A stretch of 64,000 nt of DNA from Granulicella mallensis MP5ACTX8 (GTDB lineage Bacteria > Acidobacteriota > Terriglobia > Terriglobales > Acidobacteriaceae): contig NC_016631.1 in NCBI RefSeq assembly GCF_000178955.2, positions 4,960,001 through 5,024,000 on the forward strand. Direction: 5' to 3'. The position numbers and the translations under genes are program-made. The stretch's first letter is position 1. The number at the start of each line of letters is the position of its first letter. The notes under the pieces are model-generated. The model had not been told where the DNA came from. It searched no databases and saw nothing but the letters and a program-made list of their open reading frames with translations. Positions 17,973 to 27,107 of the stretch are shown here, in pieces.

Positions 17973-19433
17973 CTATCCCTTTGCGAGAGCAAGGCTGTTT
18001 GATCCTGCCTTCGGGGCGTCCTTCCATGACGGGAGCGTGATGGAGAGTCGGGCACCCCCTTCGTCACGATTGGTCGCCGTGACGCTACCTCCATGAACGC
18101 GGACGACGGCCTCGACGAAAGCAAGACCGAGTCCGTGTCCGCGCGACTCCCGCCCTCTGACCCTTCGCTCGAAGAGATGGCGGAGCACATCGGCGTCAAA
18201 CCCGGGGCCATCATCCTCTACGGTCAACATCGCCATCTCTTCGTTGGTTTGGAGCAACAGAGAGACGGTGCAGGATGCGGGCAGGTGTTTGAGTTCGTTG
18301 TCGAGCAGATTGGCAATGACGCGATGAAGAAGTGCTGCATCGGCGAGTACCTTGATGGAACCCGCACTACGAATCTGAATTTCGAGACCCTTGTCGTTCA
18401 TGCAGGGCTCGTAAAGGTCTAGCATCCCTCTTACCAGCTCATCCAGGTCGATCTCGGTGCGTGACAGCCTGAGCGCATCGGCTTTCGCCTCAGCCACGTC
18501 GAGCGAAGTGTTGAGAAAATCAGTGAGCCGATCCAGTTCGTCGATCGCCGAAACAATAGGGTCGACTTTCACCTCGTCGGACAAGGCCGTCTCCAACTTG
18601 CCTCGTATCGCGGTAAGAGGACTCCTCAGGTCATGCGCGAGAGAATCCGTAATCGTGTGCAGCTGATGAACGGTGCTCTCGATCCTGTCGAGCATATGAT
18701 TCAGCGTGCGAGCTAAATGGGCGACTTCATCGTTTCCTCTGGCGTTGGGAACGCGGCTGCTCAGATCCGATTGGCCGATGCGCGATGCCGCTTCCGTAAT
18801 CTCACGCACGTGACCCAGCATCCTCCGCGTTGCGTAGAAGACGATCACGAAGCCCAGCAGCACAATCGCGAGCCAGAGCGTAAGAAAGCGAACCCTCAGG
18901 CTTCGCAGTACTCGCAGTTCATCTCTCTCCGAGAGTCCGAGATAGATGTGACTGCCATCCGCAATTCGCACCGCGGCTACTCGAAAGGGGACATTGAATC
19001 CCTTCACCTGAACATCGTAAGGAACGTCTGCCAGGGCCTTTGTAGACCGAATCGCTGCGAGATGGGCAGAACCGTCTCCTGCACCAACCCAAAGTTTGGC
19101 GGGTCCGTCGTCTCCCGCCTGGAGGAAGAAGACGGCATCATTTTCGTTGCCGCTGGAACGTTGACGATTCGGGACTTCCCGGCTCGCTAACTCCGCGATC
19201 TCGCCAACCACGCGGCTGTAGAGACGGTCTTTCGGAGTTCTTTGCGCCACATCCCCAAGGACCTCCACTTCGCCGGATAGCCACGCATCGCTTCGCCGCT
19301 GGATATCGTTCGCTACAAACCGATGGAGCATCGCGAATACCAGCATGGTTCCAATCGCGAATGCGAGCGTAGCCCAGAGCGAGATACGCCAGGCGGCACT
19401 GCGCATAATTGGATTAGGCGCCTTTGAGGACAT
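17973..19433 (-). CDS. Sensor histidine kinase of an OmpR-type two-component system
   Basis: 486 residues: N-terminal helix (about 12-36), a periplasmic sensor domain of ~145 residues, a second helix (~183-205), HAMP linker (~205-260), HisKA with the phospho-accepting His in HDLRSPLTAIR, and HATPase_c with N box (ANLLDNELKH), G1 (DDGPG) and G2 (GLGLA). The N box has Leu-Lys-His where Ala-x-Lys-Tyr is usual. The start overlaps the response-regulator 3' end by 20 bases; ATG 19406 is an alternative. The pair is convergent with the PadR-linked operon and divergent from the polyketide synthase block. Confidence 0.93.
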   Translation of the reverse strand: MSSKAPNPIMRSAAWRISLWATLAFAIGTMLVFAMLHRFVANDIQRRSDAWLSGEVEVLGDVAQRTPKDRLYSRVVGEIAELASREVPNRQRSSGNENDAVFFLQAGDDGPAKLWVGAGDGSAHLAAIRSTKALADVPYDVQVKGFNVPFRVAAVRIADGSHIYLGLSERDELRVLRSLRVRFLTLWLAIVLLGFVIVFYATRRMLGHVREITEAASRIGQSDLSSRVPNARGNDEVAHLARTLNHMLDRIESTVHQLHTITDSLAHDLRSPLTAIRGKLETALSDEVKVDPIVSAIDELDRLTDFLNTSLDVAEAKADALRLSRTEIDLDELVRGMLDLYEPCMNDKGLEIQIRSAGSIKVLADAALLHRVIANLLDNELKHLPASCTVSLLLQTNEEMAMLTVEDDGPGFDADVLRHLFERRVRGRESRGHGLGLAFVEAVVRVHGGSVTATNRDEGGARLSITLPSWKDAPKAGSNSLALAKG

Positions 19434-20091
19434 AGCCGATACCTCGCAGTGTCTTGATCAACGGCTCACGGCCGGCAGTATCGATCTTGCCTCGCAGCCT
19501 GTAAATGTGAACATCGACCACGTTCGTGTCTGGTTGAATCCGCATGCCCCAGACCTCCTTCAAAAGCATGGAACGAGTTACAACTCGGCCGGCGTGTCGA
19601 CAGAGGTACTCAAGAAGCACGAACTCCTGCGGACTCAGGTTTAGAACTTCATCGCCTCGAGTGGCTCTGCGTTTAAGCATGTCCAACTCCAGGTCACAGA
19701 CCCGGAGACGCATCGCATCTTCAGCCTGTGAGGAGTTGCGCCGCAGAAGGTTCCGCATCCGCGCGAGCAATTCTGCGATGGCGAACGGTTTCGTAAGGTA
19801 ATCATCGCCACCGAGTTCCAGGCCCTTCACCCGGTCGTCTACCGACCGCCGCGCGGAAAGAATCAGTACGGGACTCGTTACTCCGGATCTGCGTAATTGC
19901 AGGATGAGGTCGATACCATCCTGATCCGGAAGTCCTAAGTCGACAATAAGACCGTGGTAGACGTGTTTGGACGCTAACTCGGTTGCGGCGCTTCCGTCTT
20001 CCGCCGTATGCACTTCGTATCCCGCCTCCATCAAGGACTGCTTAACGAAGCTCTGAATCTCGGGTTCATCCTCGACCAGCAGAAGTCGCAT
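19414..20091 (-). CDS. OmpR/PhoB-family response regulator
   Basis: 225 residues. The receiver domain (1-~115) has acidic Glu7/Asp8-type residues (LLVEDEPE), the phospho-accepting Asp in IVDLGLPDQDG, Thr/Ser in LILSA and Lys in DDYLTKPF. The C-terminal winged helix includes LSPQEFVLLEYLCRH and VVDVHIYRLRGKID, typical of OmpR-type DNA binding; closest by eye to QseB/TctD/CopR-like regulators of metal or envelope responses. Encoded first in the operon with its kinase. A 20-bp palindrome lies 53 bases upstream of the start. Confidence 0.95.
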   Translation of the reverse strand: MRLLLVEDEPEIQSFVKQSLMEAGYEVHTAEDGSAATELASKHVYHGLIVDLGLPDQDGIDLILQLRRSGVTSPVLILSARRSVDDRVKGLELGGDDYLTKPFAIAELLARMRNLLRRNSSQAEDAMRLRVCDLELDMLKRRATRGDEVLNLSPQEFVLLEYLCRHAGRVVTRSMLLKEVWGMRIQPDTNVVDVHIYRLRGKIDTAGREPLIKTLRGIGYVLKGA

Positions 20092-20143
20092 AGATCATGG
20101 TAAGACATTTTGATTCGCGAGTTGCATACTCCAGAACACTGCA

Positions 20144-20163
20144 AGATGACGATTGCGTCATCT
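20144..20163. promoter_or_regulatory. Palindromic operator candidate AGATGACG-ATTG-CGTCATCT
   Basis: Perfect 8-bp arms with a 4-bp spacer, in the intergenic region between the divergent response regulator and the polyketide synthase gene. OmpR-type regulators usually bind direct repeats, so this may belong to another regulator. Confidence 0.45.
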
Positions 20164-20352
20164 ACGTCTTTCTCAGCAAGGGCGAGCAGGGCCGGTCTCC
20201 AGCGCTCATACTTCCCGACGCATCATGATGCCCGTTGCATCCTCCATGAACAAATCGTCATGCTATTCGCTTCCGGCAAGGTGCTATCAAGAGAGCAACG
20301 GTCTCGTCTCAAAGAGTAGCCGTTGTGTTTCCTGGCTGAGGGCCCATTGCAC

Positions 20353-21402
20353 ATGACTACGGCTTACCTGAACCGCATCGCCACTGCCGTACCGGAGCAC
20401 GATGTGCATAACGCCTTCGTCGTCTTCGCAGAGCAGATGCTTGCCGAGCCGCGTCTGCGTTCGGTCTTCCGCCGCATGGCAGGCCGAGCTGACATCGCGA
20501 GTCGCTACTCATTCCTCGACCCGCGGAAAGGTTCGCTGAATGACGCGAACGAGTTTTATCGGCTAGGTAACTTTCCCAGCACGGCGCGGCGTATGGAGCT
20601 GTTTGAGCAGAGCGCTCCGGTGCTGATGAGGCGGGCTGTAGACCGGCTTGCGCTCAATGAGAAGGAACGCTCCGGCATTACGCATGTGCTGGTGACCTGC
20701 TGCACAGGGCTCTATGCGCCGGGGCTGGACTTTGAGATCGTCGACCACCTCGGGCTTTCGTCGGGCGTGGAGCGCACGATGGTTGGATTCATGGGATGCT
20801 ATGCCGCGATCAATGCGCTGAAGCTGGCGCGGCACATTGTGCGCTCCGATCCGAGGGCAGGTGTCCTGATGCTTAACCTGGAGCTATGCACGCTGCACTT
20901 CCAGGAGACCCAGGAACTGGAGCAGGTGCTCTCCTTCCTCGTCTTTGCCGATGGCGCGGCGGCGAGTCTGATTAGCGCGCGCGAGCAGGGCTTTGCACTG
21001 GACAGCTTCAAGGCGCTGATGGTGCCCGGGACGAGCGGGCTGATTACTTGGAAGATTCGCGATCTCGGATTCGACATGCTGCTCTCAGGACAGGTGCCCG
21101 GCGAACTGGGCCGTGCTCTACATGAGAGTGAGCTGATGGCCGAGCGCGAGGACATCGACCTGTGGGCAGTGCATCCCGGCGGGCGTTCGATCCTGGATGC
21201 GGTAGAGATGAGTCTGGAGCTGCCGACCGATACGCTCGCGGCGTCGCGCGAGGTGTTGTCATGCTTCGGCAACATGTCTTCGGCGACGGTGATGTTTGTG
21301 CTGCAGCGGATCATGCAGCAGGCGCTGCCGGGGCAGCACGGGTGTGCGATGGCGTTTGGACCGGGCCTCACAGCAGAGACGATGCGCTTCCATGCGGTCT
21401 AG
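20353..21402 (+). CDS. Type III polyketide synthase (chalcone/alkylresorcinol synthase-like)
   Basis: Homodimeric ketosynthase that extends a CoA-linked starter, typically a fatty acyl chain in bacteria, with malonyl-CoA and cyclises it to a pyrone, resorcinol or phloroglucinol. With ATG 20353 as residue 1 the protein has 349 residues and the complete Cys-His-Asn triad: Cys149 in GFMGCYAA, His274 in WAVHPGG and Asn307 in CFGNMSS. A GAGGG lies before this ATG; an in-frame ATG at 20323 is less likely. The next gene, a methyltransferase, overlaps its 3' end by 11 bases. Product identity cannot be read from sequence; a lipidic phenol or pyrone is the likely class. Confidence 0.93.
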   Translation: MTTAYLNRIATAVPEHDVHNAFVVFAEQMLAEPRLRSVFRRMAGRADIASRYSFLDPRKGSLNDANEFYRLGNFPSTARRMELFEQSAPVLMRRAVDRLALNEKERSGITHVLVTCCTGLYAPGLDFEIVDHLGLSSGVERTMVGFMGCYAAINALKLARHIVRSDPRAGVLMLNLELCTLHFQETQELEQVLSFLVFADGAAASLISAREQGFALDSFKALMVPGTSGLITWKIRDLGFDMLLSGQVPGELGRALHESELMAEREDIDLWAVHPGGRSILDAVEMSLELPTDTLAASREVLSCFGNMSSATVMFVLQRIMQQALPGQHGCAMAFGPGLTAETMRFHAV

Positions 21403-22117
21403 CGCCGAGTTTGATTTCAGTCGCCGGGTCTCTCCGCGCGAGTTGCCGGAGCTGATGGATGGCGAGTGCAGCTATGAGGATTTCCGCGATTGCCTGCGCA
21501 GTCTGGAGCAAGTCAACCGCTGGCTGCTGGGCTATCGGCCAACACTGGCTTGGCTGGAGCGGTTGCCGCGTAAATCACAGGAGCAAGTGCATATCGTCGA
21601 TGTTGGCAGCGGCGGTGGCGATCTATTGCGGCAGATTGCAGGCTGGGCTCGGAGGCGTGACATCGCTGTGCATTTAACAGGGATCGACTTGAATCCTTAT
21701 GCGGCACGTGCGGCAATGGAGTCGACGCCGAAGGAGCTCGGAATCGTATGGGCTACCCAGGACGCTCTGGAGTATCGACCGAAAAAGCCGATGGATATCG
21801 TCGTGAGCTCGCTGATGGCGCATCATCTGGAGGATGACGAGATCGTCGCGCTGCTGCGGTGGCTGGAAGCGACTGCGCAGGCAGGTTGGTTTATCAACGA
21901 TCTGGAGCGGTCGGAGTGGGCGAGCCGGACATTTGAGTGCGTGGCAGAGGTAGCGGGGTGGCACCGATTTGTGCGGCATGATGGGCCGGTGTCCTTTCGG
22001 CGGGCTTTCCAGAAAGAGGACTGGGTGCGGCTGCTGGCGATGGCTGAAATCCCGCAGGCATCTGTGACGATCGAGCATTGGAGGCCGGGACGGCTGTGTG
22101 TGGGGCGGTGGAAGTGA
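21392..22117 (+). CDS. Class I SAM-dependent methyltransferase of the polyketide locus
   Basis: 241 residues from ATG 21392, which lies inside the last codons of the polyketide synthase gene, so translation is probably coupled. Motif I of the Rossmann methyltransferase fold is clear (HIVDVGSGGGDLLRQIA), followed by the acidic residue after strand 2 (LTGIDLNPYA) and a post-core segment IVVSSLMAHHLEDDEIV as in UbiE/UbiG-type enzymes. Likely O- or C-methylates the phenolic ring made by the synthase. In Streptomyces srs and Bacillus bps loci a synthase and methyltransferase are also paired, although those methyltransferases belong to another fold family. Confidence 0.88.
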   Translation: MRSSAEFDFSRRVSPRELPELMDGECSYEDFRDCLRSLEQVNRWLLGYRPTLAWLERLPRKSQEQVHIVDVGSGGGDLLRQIAGWARRRDIAVHLTGIDLNPYAARAAMESTPKELGIVWATQDALEYRPKKPMDIVVSSLMAHHLEDDEIVALLRWLEATAQAGWFINDLERSEWASRTFECVAEVAGWHRFVRHDGPVSFRRAFQKEDWVRLLAMAEIPQASVTIEHWRPGRLCVGRWK

Positions 22118-22297
22118 GGTCGGTTTTAGTGGCTGTAAACGGACACACTGCGGCGGCGCGGGCCGATGCCAATTGCAATAAGCGGCTCTCACTGTCGCTA
22201 GAAACCCGGCACCAGGAGAGCAGTAACCCAGTGATTTCGCACTCGTTCGATCATTTCCGCTCAACTCATTCACGTCTAACCCTCTGAGAGGCGAACC

Positions 22298-22933
22298 ATG
22301 CCAACTCCCACGCTGTTAGCACCCAGCTCCGCCGGTTCCAGATTCAAGACGATTCTCTGGGTCGCGCTTGGTCTCACCGTGCTCTTTGTCTTCATTACCT
22401 CGGAACTGCTCCTCATCACCGACTATCCGATGTACCACGCCTACCGTCTGCAGGTCATCGCCGACCGTCATCTCCTCATCCCGCATACGCTCTCCGGCGT
22501 GCTGGCTCTCCTCATCGGCCCCCTCCAGTTCTCATCAAGATTTCGTCAACGTCACCTCAAGATCCATCGTGTCCTCGGCCGTATCTACGTCGTGTCCGTC
22601 TTTATCGGTTCCTACACGGGGATCGCTCTCGCAGCCGGCCGCCCGGGTCTTCCCGGAACCTCCATGCAGGCTGCCGCGTGGATGGTCTGCACCGCCGCCG
22701 CTTTCGTCACGGCGCGCAACCGCCAAATCGTCGCACACCGCCAATGGATGGCGCGCTCCTATGCCGTTACCTTTACCTTCGTCTCCAGCCGCGTACTCAA
22801 CCTCTGGCCCCGCTACTGGAGCCATCTCGGCGACAGCTTTGCCGCGGTCGGCGTCATCGCCTTCACCCTCGCCTCCCTGCTGATCGTCGAACTCGGCATC
22901 AACTGGCACGAGCTCACCACCCGTCGTGCCTGA
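22298..22933 (+). CDS. DUF2306-type four-to-six-helix membrane protein
   Basis: 211 residues with about six hydrophobic segments. The pattern of His residues at helix ends (HTLSGVLALLIGPLQF, KIHRVLGRIYV, IVAHRQWMARSY) is the hallmark of DUF2306/COG5395 membrane proteins, which resemble cytochrome b561-like haem proteins, although haem binding is not demonstrated for the family. The ATG is preceded by a GAGAGGCG ribosome site. It lies in the same direction within the polyketide locus, 180 bases after the methyltransferase. A redox role for the locus product in the membrane would fit but is inference. Confidence 0.8.
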   Translation: MPTPTLLAPSSAGSRFKTILWVALGLTVLFVFITSELLLITDYPMYHAYRLQVIADRHLLIPHTLSGVLALLIGPLQFSSRFRQRHLKIHRVLGRIYVVSVFIGSYTGIALAAGRPGLPGTSMQAAAWMVCTAAAFVTARNRQIVAHRQWMARSYAVTFTFVSSRVLNLWPRYWSHLGDSFAAVGVIAFTLASLLIVELGINWHELTTRRA

Positions 22934-23091
22934 CCGTCGACGAGGAGGCCATCAAATTCTCAGGACATCCTGACCGGCTCGAAAATGACGATTTGTACAG
23001 AATGACATTTCAACCCGCTTTTTGGACGTCTACTAGAAAGATGGATCCCGCTGGAAAGCGATTGAACATCCAGTAAATCAGGAGCAATGCT

Positions 23092-24222
23092 TTGCCAGAA
23101 GAAGTTCTGATCGTCGGTGGTGGAGTGGCAGGCTGCGCCGCTTCGATCGCACTCGCCCGCAAGGGACGGGGCGTCACGCTGATTGAACGCGAGCCCACTT
23201 CGCGCCATAAGGTCTGCGGAGAGTTCCTGAGCGGTGAGGCTCTTGAGGACCTGCATGCTCTCGGCATCGACGTGGCCTCGCTTGGGGCGGTGCCTATCGA
23301 TTACGTTCGCCTCGCCGCAGCCAGGCGCGCCGCGGAGGCTCCGTTGCCTTTCCCCGCGGCTTCGCTCACGCGCAAGGCGCTCGATACAGCACTCATCGCC
23401 GAGGCCGTCGCGGCTGGAGTCCGCGTAGAGCTCGGTCGCAGTGTGCAGGCGCTCAACCGTACGACAGCCAACGTCTGGCAGGCGACGCTCGATGACGGCA
23501 CGACCCGCGAAGCCCAAACCGTTTTTCTCTCCACGGGCAAGCACGATCTCCGCGGCCACACGCGCCCGAAGGACCCGGAGCAGTGGGTCGCCTTCAAGAT
23601 GTACTTTCGCCTGACTCCCGCACAGACCGCTGAGCTGGCGGACGCCTCCGAGTTGATGCTCTATCCCGGAGGCTACGGCGGTATCCAGCCGGTAGAAGGC
23701 GGCGTAGCAAACCTCTGCTGCGTGGTGCAACAGAAACATCTTGCACGCGTGGGCCATCGCTGGGAGAACTTCCTCGCGAAGATGCAGCAGGACTGTCCAC
23801 ACCTCGCGATGAGGCTTGCCGGTGCGGAGCCGTTGCTCGCCAAACCGATCGCCATCACCCATATCCCGTATGGTTACGTTCGCCGCACAACCGAGGAGGG
23901 GCTCTACTGCATCGGCGATCAGGCAGCCGTCATCCCCTCGTTTACTGGTGACGGCATATCCATCGCGCTGCATACTGCCCGCTGTGCCGCCGCTGCCTAT
24001 CTTGCAGCGGAGCCGGCGCCGCTCTTCCAGGCTAAGCTCCGTTCCGCACTGCTGGCACAGATGCGCCTCGCCGAGTTCGCCGCCGATGGCTTGAACAACT
24101 CACTCGCACGCGCTGTATTGCCGTTTTGCCTCAGGGTCTGGCCGGGCGTGATGCGCGTAACGGCAAGGCTGACACGAGTCGCCCAGAACACTGCTGTTGC
24201 CCCTCAAGCAGTCGCCGGCTGA
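23092..24222 (+). CDS. FAD-dependent oxidoreductase (geranylgeranyl-reductase/hydroxylase-like)
   Basis: 376 residues read from a TTG at 23092 with an AGGAG ribosome site 8 bases before; no nearby ATG gives the FAD motif intact. The N-terminal FAD motif is VGGGVAGCAASIALARKG, then a PTSRHKVCGEFLSG segment as in geranylgeranyl-reductase-type flavoproteins, and the C-terminal GDQAAVIPSFTGDGISIAL is the second FAD motif. Such enzymes reduce or hydroxylate lipid or aromatic substrates. After a type III synthase and methyltransferase, hydroxylation of the ring to a quinol is the parsimonious role, as for the flavoprotein of the Streptomyces srs operon; reduction of an acyl chain is the alternative. 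Confidence 0.85.
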   Translation: MPEEVLIVGGGVAGCAASIALARKGRGVTLIEREPTSRHKVCGEFLSGEALEDLHALGIDVASLGAVPIDYVRLAAARRAAEAPLPFPAASLTRKALDTALIAEAVAAGVRVELGRSVQALNRTTANVWQATLDDGTTREAQTVFLSTGKHDLRGHTRPKDPEQWVAFKMYFRLTPAQTAELADASELMLYPGGYGGIQPVEGGVANLCCVVQQKHLARVGHRWENFLAKMQQDCPHLAMRLAGAEPLLAKPIAITHIPYGYVRRTTEEGLYCIGDQAAVIPSFTGDGISIALHTARCAAAAYLAAEPAPLFQAKLRSALLAQMRLAEFAADGLNNSLARAVLPFCLRVWPGVMRVTARLTRVAQNTAVAPQAVAG

Positions 24223-24275
24223 ATTCCTCCACGCCCAAACCACTCTCAGGAATCAACGTATTCAGGACAGATGCA

Positions 24276-24839
24276 ATGAAATCCTTCGCAGCTTTAACCC
24301 TCGCCATCATCCTCGCTCCAGCCGCACTCGCCCAGCATCAGACCTTCGTCGTCAATCCCGATGCCAGCGAGGTCAGGATGACGCTCAAAACAACCCACGA
24401 AGTTGTCAACGGCACCTTTCACATCCAATCGGGATCGATTGAGTTTGACCGGAGCAATCCTAAGATGTCGGGTACGGTGACCGTTCTGGCCGGAAGCGGC
24501 AAGACCGGGAACGACAGCCGTGACAAGAAGATGAATAAGGACATTCTCAAGGTGGAGCAGTACACAACGGTCTCCTTTGCGCCCAAAACCTACACCGGAA
24601 CAATCGCTCCCTCCGGTGACTCGACCATTCAGGTAAGCGGAGTGTTCACCCTGCTCGGCAACCCTCACGACCTGACGATTCCAATGCAAATTCACAGGGA
24701 TGGATCGAAGACAACGGCGAGGGCACAATTCGTCATTCCCTATGTTCAGTGGGGTCTCAAGAACCCAAGCTTCCTGATCTGGAAAGCGGACAACGACGTT
24801 GCGATGGATCTCAATCTCGTTGGCCAGGTTTCTAACTAA
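24276..24839 (+). CDS. YceI-family periplasmic lipid-binding protein
   Basis: 187 residues from ATG 24276 with a signal peptide (AALTLAIILAPAALAQ). The mature part is a lipocalin-like barrel with the YceI signatures: the NPDASEVRMTLKTTHEVVNGTF entry strands (given here only in part), SGTVTVLAGSGKTGNDSRD and the KNPSFLIWK-type closing strand. YceI proteins bind polyisoprenoids or isoprenoid quinones in the periplasm. It sits 54 bases after the FAD oxidoreductase and 44 before the multicopper oxidase, suggesting that it carries the lipid product of this locus between membranes or enzymes. Confidence 0.9.
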   Translation: MKSFAALTLAIILAPAALAQHQTFVVNPDASEVRMTLKTTHEVVNGTFHIQSGSIEFDRSNPKMSGTVTVLAGSGKTGNDSRDKKMNKDILKVEQYTTVSFAPKTYTGTIAPSGDSTIQVSGVFTLLGNPHDLTIPMQIHRDGSKTTARAQFVIPYVQWGLKNPSFLIWKADNDVAMDLNLVGQVSN

Positions 24840-24883
24840 CTGCACTCACTTTTCATGGAACGCTATCGGAGCTACAAAGAACT

Positions 24884-26266
24884 ATGCGCAATTCCGTGTC
24901 TCCCCCTGCACTGACACGCAGACGCTTCACTCAACTCTCTGGAATGGCGATTGGCTCACTCGCGCTGTCCGGCGCGGCCCGTGCGGCATCGGCAGCGGAC
25001 GTGACGCTGGAGATTGCGCCTTACACCCTGGAAGCTTCGCCGAAGCATCACATCCGGACCGTGGCTTACAACGGCCAGATTCCCGGGCCGTTGTTTCGGA
25101 TGCGTGAGGGAGAATCGCAGTCTGTTGAGATTCGGAATCTGACGAAAGATTCCGAGGTTGTTCACTGGCACGGCCTCTACCTGCCGCCGGATATCGATGG
25201 AGCCATGGAAGAAGGCACACCGATGATCGCGCCTGGTGCGTCTACGCGTTACACCATGACCCCCAGGCCCGCAGGCTTCCGCTGGTATCACACGCATACG
25301 TTCGCGGGGAAGGATCTCACCAAGGCACAGTACAGTGGGCTGCACGGCTTCCTGCTGATCGAACCGCGTGATAACCCCGCTGCGTACGATCGCGAGGTCA
25401 TCCTTGGACTCCATGACTGGAACGGGCAATTCCTGAGCAGCGACGACGGCTATATGAACCCGGTCTACGACGTGGCAACGATCAACGGCAAGATGCTCGG
25501 CTCTGGAGATCCCATCAAGGTCAAACAAGGCGAGCGCGTCATGATGCACATCCTCAACAGCAGCCCAACCGAGGTTCACTGGATTTCATTCTCGGGGCAC
25601 AGCTTCAAAGTGGTGTCATTGGATGGAAATCCCGTAGCCCAGGCTCAAACAGTTTCCATGCTTCGGCTCGCCCCCGCGGAGCGCGTCTCTGCCCTCGTCG
25701 AGATGAACAATCCCGGCGTATGGGTTCTGGGCGAAGTCCGCAAACATGTTCAAGCCAGCGGGATGGGCGTAGTCATCGAATACGCCAACTCTTCCGGCAA
25801 GCCGGTGTGGACACAACCGGAGGATCTTGTGTGGAACTATCGCCAGTTCGCAGCGGCAGGCGATGCCGCACAGCATCAAGACGTAAAGGCAATCGAGCTG
25901 ATCTTTAACTCCAAGTTTCAGGGACACGGAAACGAAGAGCTATGGCTGATCAACGGTCTGAGCTATCCCCAAAACTCCACACCAGCCAACGCCCCTCATC
26001 TGCAGACCGGACAGCGATACCGTCTGGTCATGAAGAACAAGAGCATGGATGACCATCCTGTTCATCTACACCGGCACACGTTTGAGATTCGCCGCATCGA
26101 GAAGAGCCCAGAGATCGCCGGCGTGCGTAAAGACGTGGTGCTGGTGCATGCCGGTGAAACCGTCGAGGTAGAGTTTGTGGCCGACAATCCTGGCAAGACA
26201 CTCTTTCACTGCCACCAGCAGGATCACATGGATCGGGGATTCATGATGGTGTTCGACTATGCGTAA
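24884..26266 (+). CDS. Tat-exported multicopper oxidase (laccase-like)
   Basis: 460-residue periplasmic oxidase of three cupredoxin domains that oxidises phenols, quinols or metal ions and reduces O2 to water. A Tat-type leader (TRRRFTQL, then a hydrophobic stretch) opens the protein. Copper motifs: His94-Trp-His96-Gly, His136-Thr-His138, HPVHLHRH near residue 390, and His442-Cys-His444-xxx-His448. The residue five after His448, the T1 axial position, is Phe453 rather than Met, as in high-potential fungal laccases. Its stop overlaps the next gene's start by 8 bases. In this locus the likely electron donor is the phenolic lipid or a cytochrome. Confidence 0.94.
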   Translation: MRNSVSPPALTRRRFTQLSGMAIGSLALSGAARAASAADVTLEIAPYTLEASPKHHIRTVAYNGQIPGPLFRMREGESQSVEIRNLTKDSEVVHWHGLYLPPDIDGAMEEGTPMIAPGASTRYTMTPRPAGFRWYHTHTFAGKDLTKAQYSGLHGFLLIEPRDNPAAYDREVILGLHDWNGQFLSSDDGYMNPVYDVATINGKMLGSGDPIKVKQGERVMMHILNSSPTEVHWISFSGHSFKVVSLDGNPVAQAQTVSMLRLAPAERVSALVEMNNPGVWVLGEVRKHVQASGMGVVIEYANSSGKPVWTQPEDLVWNYRQFAAAGDAAQHQDVKAIELIFNSKFQGHGNEELWLINGLSYPQNSTPANAPHLQTGQRYRLVMKNKSMDDHPVHLHRHTFEIRRIEKSPEIAGVRKDVVLVHAGETVEVEFVADNPGKTLFHCHQQDHMDRGFMMVFDYA

Positions 26267-27071
26267 CTCAACGATCAGGCTGGCCGTCAACGCGGTCCTC
26301 GCAATCGCGGCCCTCTTGTGCGTGCAATCCACCGTGGCACAAGGAAACTATGAGATCCAGGTCTACGGCGCGGACACCGTTGCACCGAAGACACTGATGA
26401 CGGAGTTGCACTCCAACTTCACACCGGAAGGCCAGAAGAGCGACATCGATGGCGTCATCCCGACCAATCATCAGGAGCACGAGACGCTCGAACTTACCGA
26501 AGGCATTACGAGCTGGTCGGAGATCGGGTTCTATGTGTTTACCAGCGAGCAGAATGGTCACGGAGTGCAGTGGGTTGGGGATCACATACGCCCGCGCGTC
26601 CGCGCACCCGATAGCTGGCATCTTCCGGTAGGTCTCAGCCTCTCTACCGAGATCGGCTACCAGCGCGCCGTCTACTCGCCGGACACCTGGACGTGGGAGA
26701 TAAGGCCCATCATCGATAAGACCCTGGGCCGGTGGTATCTTGCGGTCAACCCGGCACTGGAGCGCACCTTCCACGGTCCCGATGTAAAGCAGGGGCTGGG
26801 CTTTTCTCCGGGCGTAAAGGTGAGCTATGACTTCACACGCGTGGTGAGCGGCGGCGTCGAATACTACGCCGACTATGGACGCCTCGGAGCGTTCGACTCC
26901 TTGCATAACCAACAACAGCAAATCTTCGTCGTCACTGACCTGAATACTTCGCCCAAGTGGGAGATCAATATCGGAGTAGGAGTTGGACCCACCGCAGGGA
27001 CAGACCACCTCATCGTGAAGGGCATCCTGGGCAGACGCTTCGATTGGGGGCGTCATTCGCGGATCGAATAA
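26259..27071 (+). CDS. Outer-membrane beta-barrel protein linked to the multicopper oxidase
   Basis: 270 residues with a signal peptide (VLAIAALLCVQSTVAQ). The mature chain starts YEIQVYGADTVAP and TELHSNFT, then shows repeated amphipathic beta strands with aromatic belts and a short polar C-terminus. The start ATG lies inside the end of the oxidase gene, so the two are translationally coupled. It resembles the barrel at 16130 in length and style, and belongs broadly to the outer-membrane transporter-like families. It could be a porin for substrate or part of an electron conduit; neither is proven. Confidence 0.78.
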   Translation: MRNSTIRLAVNAVLAIAALLCVQSTVAQGNYEIQVYGADTVAPKTLMTELHSNFTPEGQKSDIDGVIPTNHQEHETLELTEGITSWSEIGFYVFTSEQNGHGVQWVGDHIRPRVRAPDSWHLPVGLSLSTEIGYQRAVYSPDTWTWEIRPIIDKTLGRWYLAVNPALERTFHGPDVKQGLGFSPGVKVSYDFTRVVSGGVEYYADYGRLGAFDSLHNQQQQIFVVTDLNTSPKWEINIGVGVGPTAGTDHLIVKGILGRRFDWGRHSRIE

Positions 27072-27107
27072 TCCGCACCACATAGAGTAGCTTGTCGAGG
27101 TCGTCCT

